Positions 9,404 to 16,697 of a DNA stretch of 64,000 nucleotides are shown in pieces. Both the position numbers and the translations under genes were made by a program. How positions within the stretch are numbered: position 1 is the first letter of the stretch; each line of letters starts with the position of its first letter. Source of the stretch: Hyunsoonleella jejuensis (GTDB lineage Bacteria; Bacteroidota; Bacteroidia; Flavobacteriales; Flavobacteriaceae). The stretch covers positions 682,001 through 746,000 of the forward strand of contig NZ_FOFN01000001.1 of the NCBI RefSeq assembly GCF_900111025.1, given 5' to 3'. The notes under the pieces were generated by a model. It had not been told where the DNA came from, ran no database searches, and saw only the letters and a program-made list of their open reading frames with translations.

Positions 9404-9478
9404 AATTAAAAAAGAAACTCTGCGCTATTACTACACAGAGTTTCTAGTAATTCTCTCTCAAAAGAATTGATTAATAGC
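9404..9478 (-). ncRNA. Candidate small RNA, unit A
   Basis: On the minus strand, a -7-like TACATTTA (9484-9491) is followed by the box GAGAGAGAATTA (9448-9459). A hairpin follows with a perfect 10-bp stem, AGAAACTCTG/CAGAGTTTCT, and 13-base loop (9413-9445), ending in TTTTTAATT. The hairpin plus T run is terminator-like, so the predicted transcript is about 70-75 bases. No open reading frame fits inside. A diverged copy (unit B) lies 160 bases upstream with the same element order and spacing. The transcript ends are inferred. Confidence 0.45.
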
Positions 9479-9483
9479 TTAGG

Positions 9484-9534
9484 TAAATGTATAGTGATGC
9501 GATGAAAAAAAAAATACGCAGTTGTACGTATTTT
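9484..9534 (-). promoter_or_regulatory. Palindromic operator and promoter, unit A
   Basis: The inverted repeat AAAATACG..CGTATTTT (9511-9534, perfect 8-bp arms) lies exactly 19 bases upstream, in minus-strand sense, of the -7-like box TACATTTA (9484-9491). Unit B has the identical spacing. The site probably stands in for a -33 element and may bind the adjacent response regulator. Confidence 0.5.
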
Positions 9535-9569
9535 TTAAGAAGACAAAATTAAAATTAACCTATTATAAA

Positions 9570-9634
9570 GGCGAAAGCCCTAGAATATAAAACTCTAGGA
9601 CTTTCAATAATTCTCCCTAAGAACTAATTAATAG
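9570..9634 (-). ncRNA. Candidate small RNA, unit B
   Basis: The element order matches unit A: the -7-like TACCTTTA (9640-9647), the box GGGAGAATTA (9608-9617), then a 12-bp hairpin GAAAGTCCTAGA/TCTAGGGCTTTC (9573-9605). As minus-strand RNA the one irregular pair is a G-U wobble. As plus-strand RNA it would be a C-A mismatch, so the minus strand is the likely transcript. The following T run is weak (GCCTTTATAATA), so the transcript might continue into unit A. Ends are inferred. Confidence 0.42.
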
Positions 9635-9639
9635 CATTG

Positions 9640-9690
9640 TAAAGGTAATTGATAAAGCCGTAACACAAAATACGTACTTGTACGTATTTT
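9640..9690 (-). promoter_or_regulatory. Palindromic operator and promoter, unit B
   Basis: A perfect inverted repeat, AAAATACGTAC, TT, GTACGTATTTT (9667-9690), overlaps the stop codon of the response-regulator gene. The inner heptamers TACGTAC/GTACGTA separated by two bases give the 7-2-7 geometry known for NarL-family regulators. The -7-like box TACCTTTA (9640-9647) is 19 bases further on. Confidence 0.55.
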
Positions 9691-10318
9691 ATAGAAAGGG
9701 CTTGTTTAAATTGGCCCAAATTGATAGTGAGGTTGGTTTTTTGTCTAACCCTAGTTTAGAAACAATATTACTCCTATGCTTATCAACAGTTCTTGGTGAT
9801 ATAGATAATTCTTTTGCAATTTCTTGAGACGTTTTATTTTCAGATATTAGTGTAACTATTTTAAGTTCAGATTTTGTTAATAGTTCTAGCTCTTTTGGCT
9901 TTTTTTGGCTGCTGTGCTTCAAATAAGTTGCTATTTCTTCACTAAAGTAGGATTGGTTGTTTTCAACATGAGCAATACAATTTTCTATCTCTTCAATTGC
10001 AAATTCTTTAAGAATATAACCATAAACACCGTATTCTAAGGCTTTGTCATAAAGATCTTCTTCTTTGTCAAATGTTATTAAAATAATTTTTGTATCAAGA
10101 TTATTTTTTTGAACGTCTTCAGCAATTTCAAGACCTGTTTTATATGGCATTCTAATATCTAGAATAGCAATCTTAGGTTTTAGTTTTACTATAAGATTAT
10201 AAGCACTTTTACCATCTTCAGCGCTTCCTAAAATGTTAAATCCTTTGGATGTTAAAAAGTCTGTTAAACCACGAAGCATTAGCGGGTGATCATCCGCTAT
10301 TACAATAGATGTATGCAT
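9689..10318 (-). CDS. NarL/FixJ-family response regulator (orphan)
   Basis: The 209-residue protein has an N-terminal receiver domain with the acidic pair D9-D10, phosphoacceptor D54, T82 and K104. A C-terminal LuxR-type helix-turn-helix covers about residues 140-205 (TKSELKIVTLISENKTSQEI, then SPRTVDKHRSNIVSKLG). All residues for phosphotransfer are intact, so it should be a functional DNA-binding switch, but no histidine kinase is adjacent. Directly downstream are two palindrome-promoter-hairpin units whose operators have the geometry expected for this family. I infer, without proof, that it controls them. Confidence 0.93.
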   Translation of the reverse strand: MHTSIVIADDHPLMLRGLTDFLTSKGFNILGSAEDGKSAYNLIVKLKPKIAILDIRMPYKTGLEIAEDVQKNNLDTKIILITFDKEEDLYDKALEYGVYGYILKEFAIEEIENCIAHVENNQSYFSEEIATYLKHSSQKKPKELELLTKSELKIVTLISENKTSQEIAKELSISPRTVDKHRSNIVSKLGLDKKPTSLSIWANLNKPFL

Positions 10319-10372
10319 TTAAGCTAGGAATAATTGCTATTAATTTTATCGATACATAAGTTTGGTAAAAAC

Positions 10373-10816
10373 TTACAATTTTAAATATAGATATTTTTTC
10401 TCATAATCAATTATGGCTTTCCCTTTTTTTAAAGTGTCTGCACCAATGATACCATCAACGGGTTTGGAATTATGATTTACCAAAGCCGTATTCACGTGTG
10501 TCATATTAAACAAGACCAAAACAACTTTTTTTTGTTGCCACTTGCCTATCTTAACTTTGTTTTTTTTAGACATTTTAGTTGCCATATCTATTGCACCTGC
10601 GCCTGCAGCCAAAATGCTAGAGTCTTTAACCTTTAAATTAAAAGTGGTAATAGCCTCAAAACCTACGCAAGAACTAGACGCACCCGTATCTAAGATAAAA
10701 CTCCCCTTAACGCCATTTATCGTAGCTTTCATTTCAAAGTGATTCGTTTTTGTGAGATGAAGCTTTATTTTGGTGTATTTTTTTTCAAGGAGAAAATTTT
10801 GAAGAGAAATATCCAT
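10373..10816 (-). CDS. Retropepsin-like aspartic protease
   Basis: A 147-residue single-domain protein with the clan AA signature FILDTGASSSCVG (catalytic D43). A second conserved block, VDGIIGADTLKKGKAIIDY (about 118-136), corresponds to the hydrophobic-Gly motif near the C terminus of retropepsins. It has no signal peptide, so it is likely cytoplasmic and active as a homodimer, as retropepsins are. The substrate is unknown. It is divergent from tatD. A second DTGA protein in this window is the RimK-linked protease at 46320. Confidence 0.85.
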   Translation of the reverse strand: MDISLQNFLLEKKYTKIKLHLTKTNHFEMKATINGVKGSFILDTGASSSCVGFEAITTFNLKVKDSSILAAGAGAIDMATKMSKKNKVKIGKWQQKKVVLVLFNMTHVNTALVNHNSKPVDGIIGADTLKKGKAIIDYEKKYLYLKL

Positions 10817-10887
10817 CGGTTAGATTTTAAACAAATATAGTTCATAAAATCATTTACTTTTACAGGATAAATCATATTAAATCAATT

Positions 10888-11655
10888 TTGATAATAACAG
10901 ACACTCATACCCATTTATACAGCGAAGCTTTTAATGAAGATAGGCACAACATGATTAATCGCGCAATTGATACAGGCGTAACCCGATTTTTTATTCCTGC
11001 AATCGATTCCACGTACACCGCATCAATGTTTCAACTGGAAAAAGATTTTCCAGAACATATTTTTTTAATGATGGGACTGCATCCAACACATGTGAAGGAT
11101 AATTATTTAGAGGAGTTAACACATGTCGAGGACATGCTTTCAAAGCGACAGTTTTACGCTATTGGAGAAATAGGAATAGATTTGTACTGGGACCAATCTA
11201 CACTTGAAATTCAGCAAAAAGCCTTTAAACATCAAATTCAATTAGCAAAAAAGTATAAGTTGCCCATCGTTATTCACTGTAGAGCAGCTTTTGATGAAAT
11301 TTTTGAAGTCTTGGAAACTGAAAAGGGAGATGACCTATTTGGGATTTTTCATTGTTTTACAGGAACTTTAGAACAGGCACATCAGGCGCTGTCCTACAAC
11401 ATGAAACTTGGAATAGGTGGTGTGGTAACTTTTAAAAATGGTAAGATTGATCAGTTTTTAAATCAGATTGATTTAGAGCATATCGTGCTAGAAACTGATG
11501 CGCCGTATTTATCACCAATACCTTACAGGGGGAAGCGTAATGAAAGCGCTTATATTATTAATGTCTTAGAAAAATTATCTGATATCTATAGCAAATCGGT
11601 TGAAGACATAGCAAAAATCACAACTCGAAATTCAAAAGATATTTTTAAAATATGA
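10888..11655 (+). CDS. TatD family metal-dependent hydrolase
   Basis: The 255-residue TIM-barrel nuclease family member has the metal ligands DTHTH (residues 5-9), GEIGIDLYW, IVIHCRAAFDE, FHCFTG and ETDAPYLSP in order. Family members act as 3'-5' DNA exonucleases. The start is a TTG at 10888: it is the only start codon just before the obligatory DTHTH motif. The last four bases overlap the ATG of ansA, so translation is coupled. Confidence 0.93.
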   Translation: MIITDTHTHLYSEAFNEDRHNMINRAIDTGVTRFFIPAIDSTYTASMFQLEKDFPEHIFLMMGLHPTHVKDNYLEELTHVEDMLSKRQFYAIGEIGIDLYWDQSTLEIQQKAFKHQIQLAKKYKLPIVIHCRAAFDEIFEVLETEKGDDLFGIFHCFTGTLEQAHQALSYNMKLGIGGVVTFKNGKIDQFLNQIDLEHIVLETDAPYLSPIPYRGKRNESAYIINVLEKLSDIYSKSVEDIAKITTRNSKDIFKI

Positions 11656-12683
11656 GTGTTACAAAACCAAGCATACTATTAATTTATACGGGTGGTACTA
11701 TAGGAATGGTAAAAGAAGCCGAAACTGGTACTTTGCGCGCCTTCAACTTTAATAACTTATCAAAGCAAATTCCAGAATTGAAACTATTGGATTGTAACAT
11801 TGAGGCAATTTCCTTCGATAAGCCGATGGATTCAAGTAATATGCATCCTGATTGTTGGGTGCAAATTGCAGAAATAATTGAGTCAAATTACAATACTTTT
11901 GATGGTTTTGTAGTACTCCATGGAAGTGATACGATGAGTTATACCGCATCCGCGTTAAGTTTTATGTTAGAAAACTTATCAAAACCGGTAATTTTTACAG
12001 GGGCGCAATTACCAATCGGAGATTTAAGAACCGATGCCAAAGAGAATTTAATTACATCTATTCAAATTGCATCGTTACAGGATAAAGACCAACCTGTAAT
12101 TAAAGAGGTGTGTTTATATTTTGAATATAAATTGTATCGCGGGAATCGCACTACCAAAATAAATGCAGAGCATTTTCAAGCATTTAACTCCTTAAATTAT
12201 CCGTGTTTAGCAGAATCTGGAGTGCATTTAAAAATAAACCATCAATATTTATTAAAACCGACGTATAAAGAACCTTTAACGGTTCATAAGATTATGGATA
12301 ATAATATAGCCTTAGTTAAGTTGTTTCCAGGAATTACATCATCATATATAAATGGTGTTTTAAATACGGGTGGTTTAAAAGCAGTTATTTTAGAAACCTA
12401 CGGCTCTGGAAACTGTACAACTGATCAATGGTTTATTGATGCTGTTGCAGAAGCAATTTCAAAAGGCATTTATGTTATTAATGTAACACAATGCGTTGGT
12501 GGCGGTGTAAATATGGGGCAATATGAAAGCAGTAGTCTTTTGAAACGTATAGGTGTAATTTCTGGAAAAGACATGACAACGGAATCTGCAATTACTAAGT
12601 TAATGTATCTATTGGGGCAATTCGATTCAAAAGTATTGCTTAAAAAAGACTTTGAAACATCTCTTAGAGGAGAGATGACCTAA
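11652..12683 (+). CDS. ansA: Type I L-asparaginase
   Basis: Hydrolyses asparagine to aspartate and ammonia. The 343-residue protein has the catalytic TGGTIG motif (residues 13-18) and the second active-site block VLHGSDTMSYTASAL (about 88-102). It has no signal peptide, as expected for the cytoplasmic type I enzyme. It overlaps tatD by four bases (ATGA), so the two form an operon. Confidence 0.94.
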   Translation: MSVTKPSILLIYTGGTIGMVKEAETGTLRAFNFNNLSKQIPELKLLDCNIEAISFDKPMDSSNMHPDCWVQIAEIIESNYNTFDGFVVLHGSDTMSYTASALSFMLENLSKPVIFTGAQLPIGDLRTDAKENLITSIQIASLQDKDQPVIKEVCLYFEYKLYRGNRTTKINAEHFQAFNSLNYPCLAESGVHLKINHQYLLKPTYKEPLTVHKIMDNNIALVKLFPGITSSYINGVLNTGGLKAVILETYGSGNCTTDQWFIDAVAEAISKGIYVINVTQCVGGGVNMGQYESSSLLKRIGVISGKDMTTESAITKLMYLLGQFDSKVLLKKDFETSLRGEMT

Positions 12684-12758
12684 AATTAACTACAAAGGTT
12701 TTATTGTTTGATATTTTTTTTGTTATTTGGTCTCCCTTAAAAATTACGATTAACCCAC

Positions 12759-12846
12759 AGAGAGGTGGCCGAGTGGTCGAAGGCGCACGCCTGGAAAGTG
12801 TGTATACCCCAAAAGGGTGTCGAGGGTTCGAATCCCTTCCTCTCTG
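12759..12846 (+). tRNA. tRNA-Ser (anticodon GGA)
   Basis: An 88-base class II tRNA. Acceptor AGAGAGG pairs with CCTCTCT, and the D-arm starts GGCCGAGTGG. The anticodon stem CACGC/GTGTG encloses loop CTGGAAA with anticodon GGA. A long variable arm (ACCCC..GGGGT type) and the T-arm GAGGGTTCGAATCCCTT follow. The CCA end is not encoded. Confidence 0.95.
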
Positions 12847-12920
12847 CACAATTATATTTAGTTTTTAATTGTATTTTTTATATCTTTAACACTTTAACTA
12901 ATAAAATTAAGATTTAGAAC

Positions 12921-13694
12921 ATGAAAAGATTATTTTCTATCCTTGCCATTACAGGAATGATGGTATTTGGAACTGCAAATGCAACTACTAATGCAACGGT
13001 AAATACTGCTGCAACCACTGTTGTAACTACTCAAGATAGCGAAGACGCAGCACCAGCTGAAGAACTTGGCTTTCATCAAGGATTAAAAAAGCGTTTTATT
13101 GAAGGAGGCCCAGGTTTTATGGGAATTGTATTGTTGTGTTTAATTCTTGGATTAGCAATTGCTATTGAGAGAATTATCTTTTTAAATTTATCTACAACAA
13201 ATACAAAAAAACTAACTCAAAGTGTAGAAGATGCATTAGCCTCTGGTGGTGTTGAAGCTGCTAAAGAAGTTTGTAGAAACACAAAAGGTCCTATCGCGTC
13301 TATTTTCTATCAAGGTTTAGATAGAACTGATGAGGGGCTTGAGGCTGCTGAAAAAGCTGTTGTAGCTTATGGTGGTGTTCAAATGGGGCAATTAGAGAAA
13401 AATGTTTCTTGGATTTCTTTATTTATTGCCTTGGCACCAATGCTTGGTTTCATGGGTACTGTAATTGGTATGATTCAGGCGTTCGATAAAATTGAAGCTG
13501 CAGGTGACATGAACCCTTCCTTAGTTGCAGGTGGTATTAAAGTAGCACTTTTAACGACAGTATTTGGTCTTATAGTAGCAATTATTCTTCAAATATTTTA
13601 CAATTATATTATTGCGAAAATAGATAGCATTGTTAATGATATGGAAGACTCTTCTATTACATTAATGGACTTGCTTATCAGACACAAAAAGTAA
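12921..13694 (+). CDS. ExbB/TolQ/MotA-type proton channel protein
   Basis: The 257-residue inner-membrane protein has a signal-like first helix (1-21), a Thr/Ala-rich linker and three further hydrophobic segments near 50-70, 150-172 and 195-220. The conserved MLGFMGTVIGMIQAFDKIEAAG block (about 173-194) is the ExbB/TolQ signature. It should form the proton-driven motor with the ExbD proteins downstream, powering TonB-dependent transport or the Tol system. It is the first gene of a four-gene operon that follows tRNA-Ser. Confidence 0.93.
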   Translation: MKRLFSILAITGMMVFGTANATTNATVNTAATTVVTTQDSEDAAPAEELGFHQGLKKRFIEGGPGFMGIVLLCLILGLAIAIERIIFLNLSTTNTKKLTQSVEDALASGGVEAAKEVCRNTKGPIASIFYQGLDRTDEGLEAAEKAVVAYGGVQMGQLEKNVSWISLFIALAPMLGFMGTVIGMIQAFDKIEAAGDMNPSLVAGGIKVALLTTVFGLIVAIILQIFYNYIIAKIDSIVNDMEDSSITLMDLLIRHKK

Positions 13695-13715
13695 TAATCT
13701 AAAATTGTAACTATT

Positions 13716-14150
13716 ATGAAAAAAATATTAACCATAGTATTGGTTGTTGTTGGAGTGCTTTCCATAGCATTTCTAGCAATGATAATATCAGCCGGTGATG
13801 AAGCCGTAAAAGCTGGAGAAGCAGGTGGTTCGGTTAACTCTATTATGTATATTGCTTATATAATTTTAGGATTAACATTAGCATTTGTTGTTATATTCAG
13901 TTTAAAAAATATACTCACAAATCCGGATACTTTAAAAAGCACCTTAAAAGCGGTTGGAGCATTTGCCGTATTGGCTGCCATTTGTTATTTTGGACTTGCT
14001 AATGGCGTTGAAACACCACTTAAAGATGGTGGAACATTATCTGAGGGCGGATCAAAATTGCTAGGAGCAGGATTATATTTATTCTACTTTCTAATTGCTA
14101 TCGCAGGAGGATCTATGTTGTTTTACGGAATTAAAAAAATGATTAAATAA
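13716..14150 (+). CDS. Small multi-pass membrane protein in Exb operon
   Basis: A 144-residue protein with four predicted membrane helices (about 4-25, 44-63, 78-97 and 118-140) joined by short Gly/Lys-rich loops. I do not recognise a named domain. It sits 21 bases after the exbB-like gene and two bases before the first exbD-like gene, so it is translated as part of the motor operon and probably assembles with it. Such a gene between exbB and exbD is recurrent in Flavobacteriia. Confidence 0.8.
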   Translation: MKKILTIVLVVVGVLSIAFLAMIISAGDEAVKAGEAGGSVNSIMYIAYIILGLTLAFVVIFSLKNILTNPDTLKSTLKAVGAFAVLAAICYFGLANGVETPLKDGGTLSEGGSKLLGAGLYLFYFLIAIAGGSMLFYGIKKMIK

Positions 14151-14152
14151 TT

Positions 14153-14761
14153 ATGGCAAAACGAGCAGCACCTGAAGTTAATGCAGGCTCAATGGCCGAC
14201 ATTGCCTTCTTATTATTAATATTTTTCTTGGTAACTACTACCATTGAGAAAGACTCAGGTATTAACCGAAAATTGCCTCCAATGGAGGATAATACTGAGC
14301 CGCCTATTATTAAGCAAAAAAATATTTTTACAGTTCTAGTGAATAAGCAAGATCGTTTGCTTGTTGAAGATGAGCCAATGGAAATTAAAGACTTAAGAAA
14401 AGCTGCTGTAGAATTTTTGGATAATAATGGGGATGGCTCTTGTGAATTTTGCAAAGGCGCCAGAGATCCAAAATCATCTGACAACCCAGATAAGGCAATT
14501 ATTTCTTTGAAAAATGACCGCGAAACCTCTTACGCAGCTTACATATCAGTTCAAAATGAGCTAGTTGCAGCTTACAATGAGTTAAGAAACAGACGCGCAT
14601 TAGAAATAGGAGCATCTAGAGGTTTCCCAAATATGAACTATCAAGAGATGAATGTATTGCATGATGATGTAAGATGGAATGGAAACAGAAAGAAACTTGG
14701 AGACCTTATAGACCAAATTAAACTTGAGATTCCTCAGAAATTATCGGAGGTAGTTGAGTAA
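14153..14761 (+). CDS. ExbD/TolR-family protein, long form
   Basis: The 202-residue protein has one N-terminal membrane helix (about 13-33) preceded by the ExbD hallmark VNAGSMADIAFLLLIFFLVTT, whose Asp is the proton-carrying residue. The periplasmic part is longer than in E. coli ExbD (about 140). It contains an insert with a CEFCKGARDPKSSDN region (two Cys near 96-99). It is the first of two exbD-like genes in the operon. Confidence 0.92.
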   Translation: MAKRAAPEVNAGSMADIAFLLLIFFLVTTTIEKDSGINRKLPPMEDNTEPPIIKQKNIFTVLVNKQDRLLVEDEPMEIKDLRKAAVEFLDNNGDGSCEFCKGARDPKSSDNPDKAIISLKNDRETSYAAYISVQNELVAAYNELRNRRALEIGASRGFPNMNYQEMNVLHDDVRWNGNRKKLGDLIDQIKLEIPQKLSEVVE

Positions 14762-14786
14762 TAATCCAGAATTAAAAACTTAAAAT

Positions 14787-15266
14787 ATGTCTAAGTTTAA
14801 AAAGAAAAAAGACGGTGGATTAGCACCAATAAATACGGCTTCGTTGCCCGATATTGTTTTTATGTTATTGTTTTTCTTTATGGTTGCAACTGTTATGCGG
14901 GAAGATACTTTAAAAATAAAGAATTCTCTTCCTGTTGCAGACCAAGTTGAAAAACTTGATAAGAAAAACCCTGTTAGTTATATCTATATGGGAAAACCAA
15001 GTGAGAACTACAAAAAATATGGTACAGAAGCTAGAATTCAGTTGAATGATGACTTTGCATCGGTAAGTGATATAGCTGCTTTTATAGCCGCGGAAAGAGC
15101 CGCTTTAAGAGAAGAATTAATACCTTTTTTAACTGTTTCTCTAAAAGTTGATAGAGATGCAAATATGGGTATTGTTGGTGATGTAAAGCAAGAGCTTAGA
15201 AAAGTAAATGCTTTGAAGATTAACTACACAACTGGAGTAGGAGATGCATTAACAAATATGCAGTAA
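14787..15266 (+). CDS. ExbD/TolR-family protein, short form
   Basis: The 159-residue paralogue of the preceding gene has NTASLPDIVFMLLFFFMVATV (about 16-36) with the conserved Asp in its membrane helix. A periplasmic domain ends with VDRDANMGIVGDVKQELRKV, the usual ExbD C-terminal block. Two different ExbD proteins suggest a heteromeric ring-core pair, as proposed for other Bacteroidota. A terminator follows at 15294. Confidence 0.92.
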   Translation: MSKFKKKKDGGLAPINTASLPDIVFMLLFFFMVATVMREDTLKIKNSLPVADQVEKLDKKNPVSYIYMGKPSENYKKYGTEARIQLNDDFASVSDIAAFIAAERAALREELIPFLTVSLKVDRDANMGIVGDVKQELRKVNALKINYTTGVGDALTNMQ

Positions 15267-15293
15267 TAAAAAGAAGAAATCTTAATATTTATA

Positions 15294-15330
15294 AAAGGTC
15301 GCGATAGAAATATTTCGACCTTTTTTTATT
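15294..15330 (+). terminator. Terminator of Exb operon
   Basis: AAAGGTCG pairs with CGACCTTT across an AT-rich loop and is followed by a run of T, about 30 bases after the exbD stop. Confidence 0.8.
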
Positions 15331-15390
15331 GATATTTCTGCTGGAATTCTGGTAACAGCACATGATTTGAAGTTACTACAGGTAAAAACG

Positions 15391-15427
15391 GAAAAGAGCG
15401 AAACCATAAAGTTTCGCCCTTTTTTAT
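15391..15427. terminator. Bidirectional terminator facing sucB
   Basis: AAAAGAGCGAAAC and GTTTCGCCCTTTT form a stem with an A tract on one side and a T tract on the other. It separates the convergent Exb and suc operons and probably works mainly for sucAB on the minus strand. Confidence 0.75.
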
Positions 15428-15445
15428 TTGGTGATTATGTTAAAA

Positions 15446-16663
15446 TTAAAGCTCTAATGCTCTTTTAACATCGTTATCCATAAGAAGTTCTATAGGATTT
15501 TCTAAAGCTTCTTTTACAGCAACTAGGAAGCCAACACTTTCTTTACCATCAATAATTCTATGGTCATAGGATAATGCTACATACATAACCGGTCTAATCT
15601 CAACTTTACCATCAACAGCAACAGGGCGTTCAACGATATTGTGCATACCTAAGATGCCACTTTGTGGAGGATTAATAATAGGCGTAGATAACATACTGCC
15701 AAATACACCGCCATTAGTAATTGTAAACGTACCACCAGTCATTTCATCAACTGTAATTTCGCCTTCTCGTGCTCTAATTGCCAAACGTTTTACTTCAGAT
15801 TCTACCCCTCTAAAACTTAAATTTTCAGCATTTCTTATTACAGGAACCATTAAACCTTTAGGTCCAGAAACTGCAATACTGATATCACAGAAATCATAAG
15901 AAATCATCTCTTTACCATCAATCATAGAATTAACAGCAGGATACATTTTAAGTGCCCTTACAACGGCTAACGTGAAAAAACTCATAAACCCTAAGCTAAC
16001 GCCGTGTTTCGATTTAAAAGTTTCTTTGTATTCTTTTCTTAATGCAAAAATAGGAGACATATCAACCTCATTAAATGTGGTTAACATTGCTGTTGTATTT
16101 TTAGCTTCAACTAGACGTTCTGCCACCTTACGACGTAGCATAGACATTTTACTTCTTGAACTTCCTCTAGAACCACCTGTTGGTGTTCCCATAGAAGGCA
16201 CAGCCTGTATAGCATCTTCCTTAGTTACTCTGCCATCTTTTCCACTACCTTGAATAGCTGAAGCATCCATACCTTTTTCAGCCAAAATCTTTTTAGCTGC
16301 AGGACTTGCAGTTCCAGTAGCATACGTTTTAGTTTCAGAGGTTTGAGGAGCTGGAGCCGACTCTTGTTTAGGGGCTTCTTCTTTCTTTTCTTCTTTTGCA
16401 GGAGCGTCGCCTCCTTCAGGTTTTGCAGCACTAGTATCAATATGACATACTACGGCACCAACCGCAACAGCATCACCTTCTTCGGCCTTTAATGTTATAA
16501 TACCGCTAGCTTCGGCAGGAAGTTCTAATGTAGCTTTATCACTATCAACTTCTGCAATAGCTTGATCTTTTTCAACATAATCTCCATCTTCAACTAACCA
16601 AGCAGCAATCTCTACTTCTGTAATAGATTCTCCTGGAGACGGTACTTTCATTTCTAAAATCAT
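15446..16663 (-). CDS. sucB: 2-oxoglutarate dehydrogenase E2 (succinyltransferase)
   Basis: Transfers succinyl groups to CoA in the TCA-cycle 2-oxoglutarate dehydrogenase complex. The 405 residues show one lipoyl domain with lipoyl-lysine K43 in [10 protein letters not shown] and an Ala/Pro/Glu linker (about 80-120). A peripheral subunit-binding domain covers about 122-152 ([12 protein letters not shown]). The C-terminal catalytic domain has HRIIDG (H368, D372). It lies 34 bases downstream of sucA in the same operon. Confidence 0.96.
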   Translation of the reverse strand: MILEMKVPSPGESITEVEIAAWLVEDGDYVEKDQAIAEVDSDKATLELPAEASGIITLKAEEGDAVAVGAVVCHIDTSAAKPEGGDAPAKEEKKEEAPKQESAPAPQTSETKTYATGTASPAAKKILAEKGMDASAIQGSGKDGRVTKEDAIQAVPSMGTPTGGSRGSSRSKMSMLRRKVAERLVEAKNTTAMLTTFNEVDMSPIFALRKEYKETFKSKHGVSLGFMSFFTLAVVRALKMYPAVNSMIDGKEMISYDFCDISIAVSGPKGLMVPVIRNAENLSFRGVESEVKRLAIRAREGEITVDEMTGGTFTITNGGVFGSMLSTPIINPPQSGILGMHNIVERPVAVDGKVEIRPVMYVALSYDHRIIDGKESVGFLVAVKEALENPIELLMDNDVKRALEL

Positions 16664-16697
16664 GTGTATATAATTTTAATTATATTTTAATTTGTTT

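Noticed and set aside
12664-12849. Minus-strand 61-codon frame over tRNA-Ser
   Set aside because: It is made mostly of tRNA sequence read backwards; the tRNA explains the signal.
14153-15266. Two ExbD genes as one frame-shifted gene
   Set aside because: Each has its own start, membrane helix with the Asp, and complete periplasmic domain; they are paralogues.
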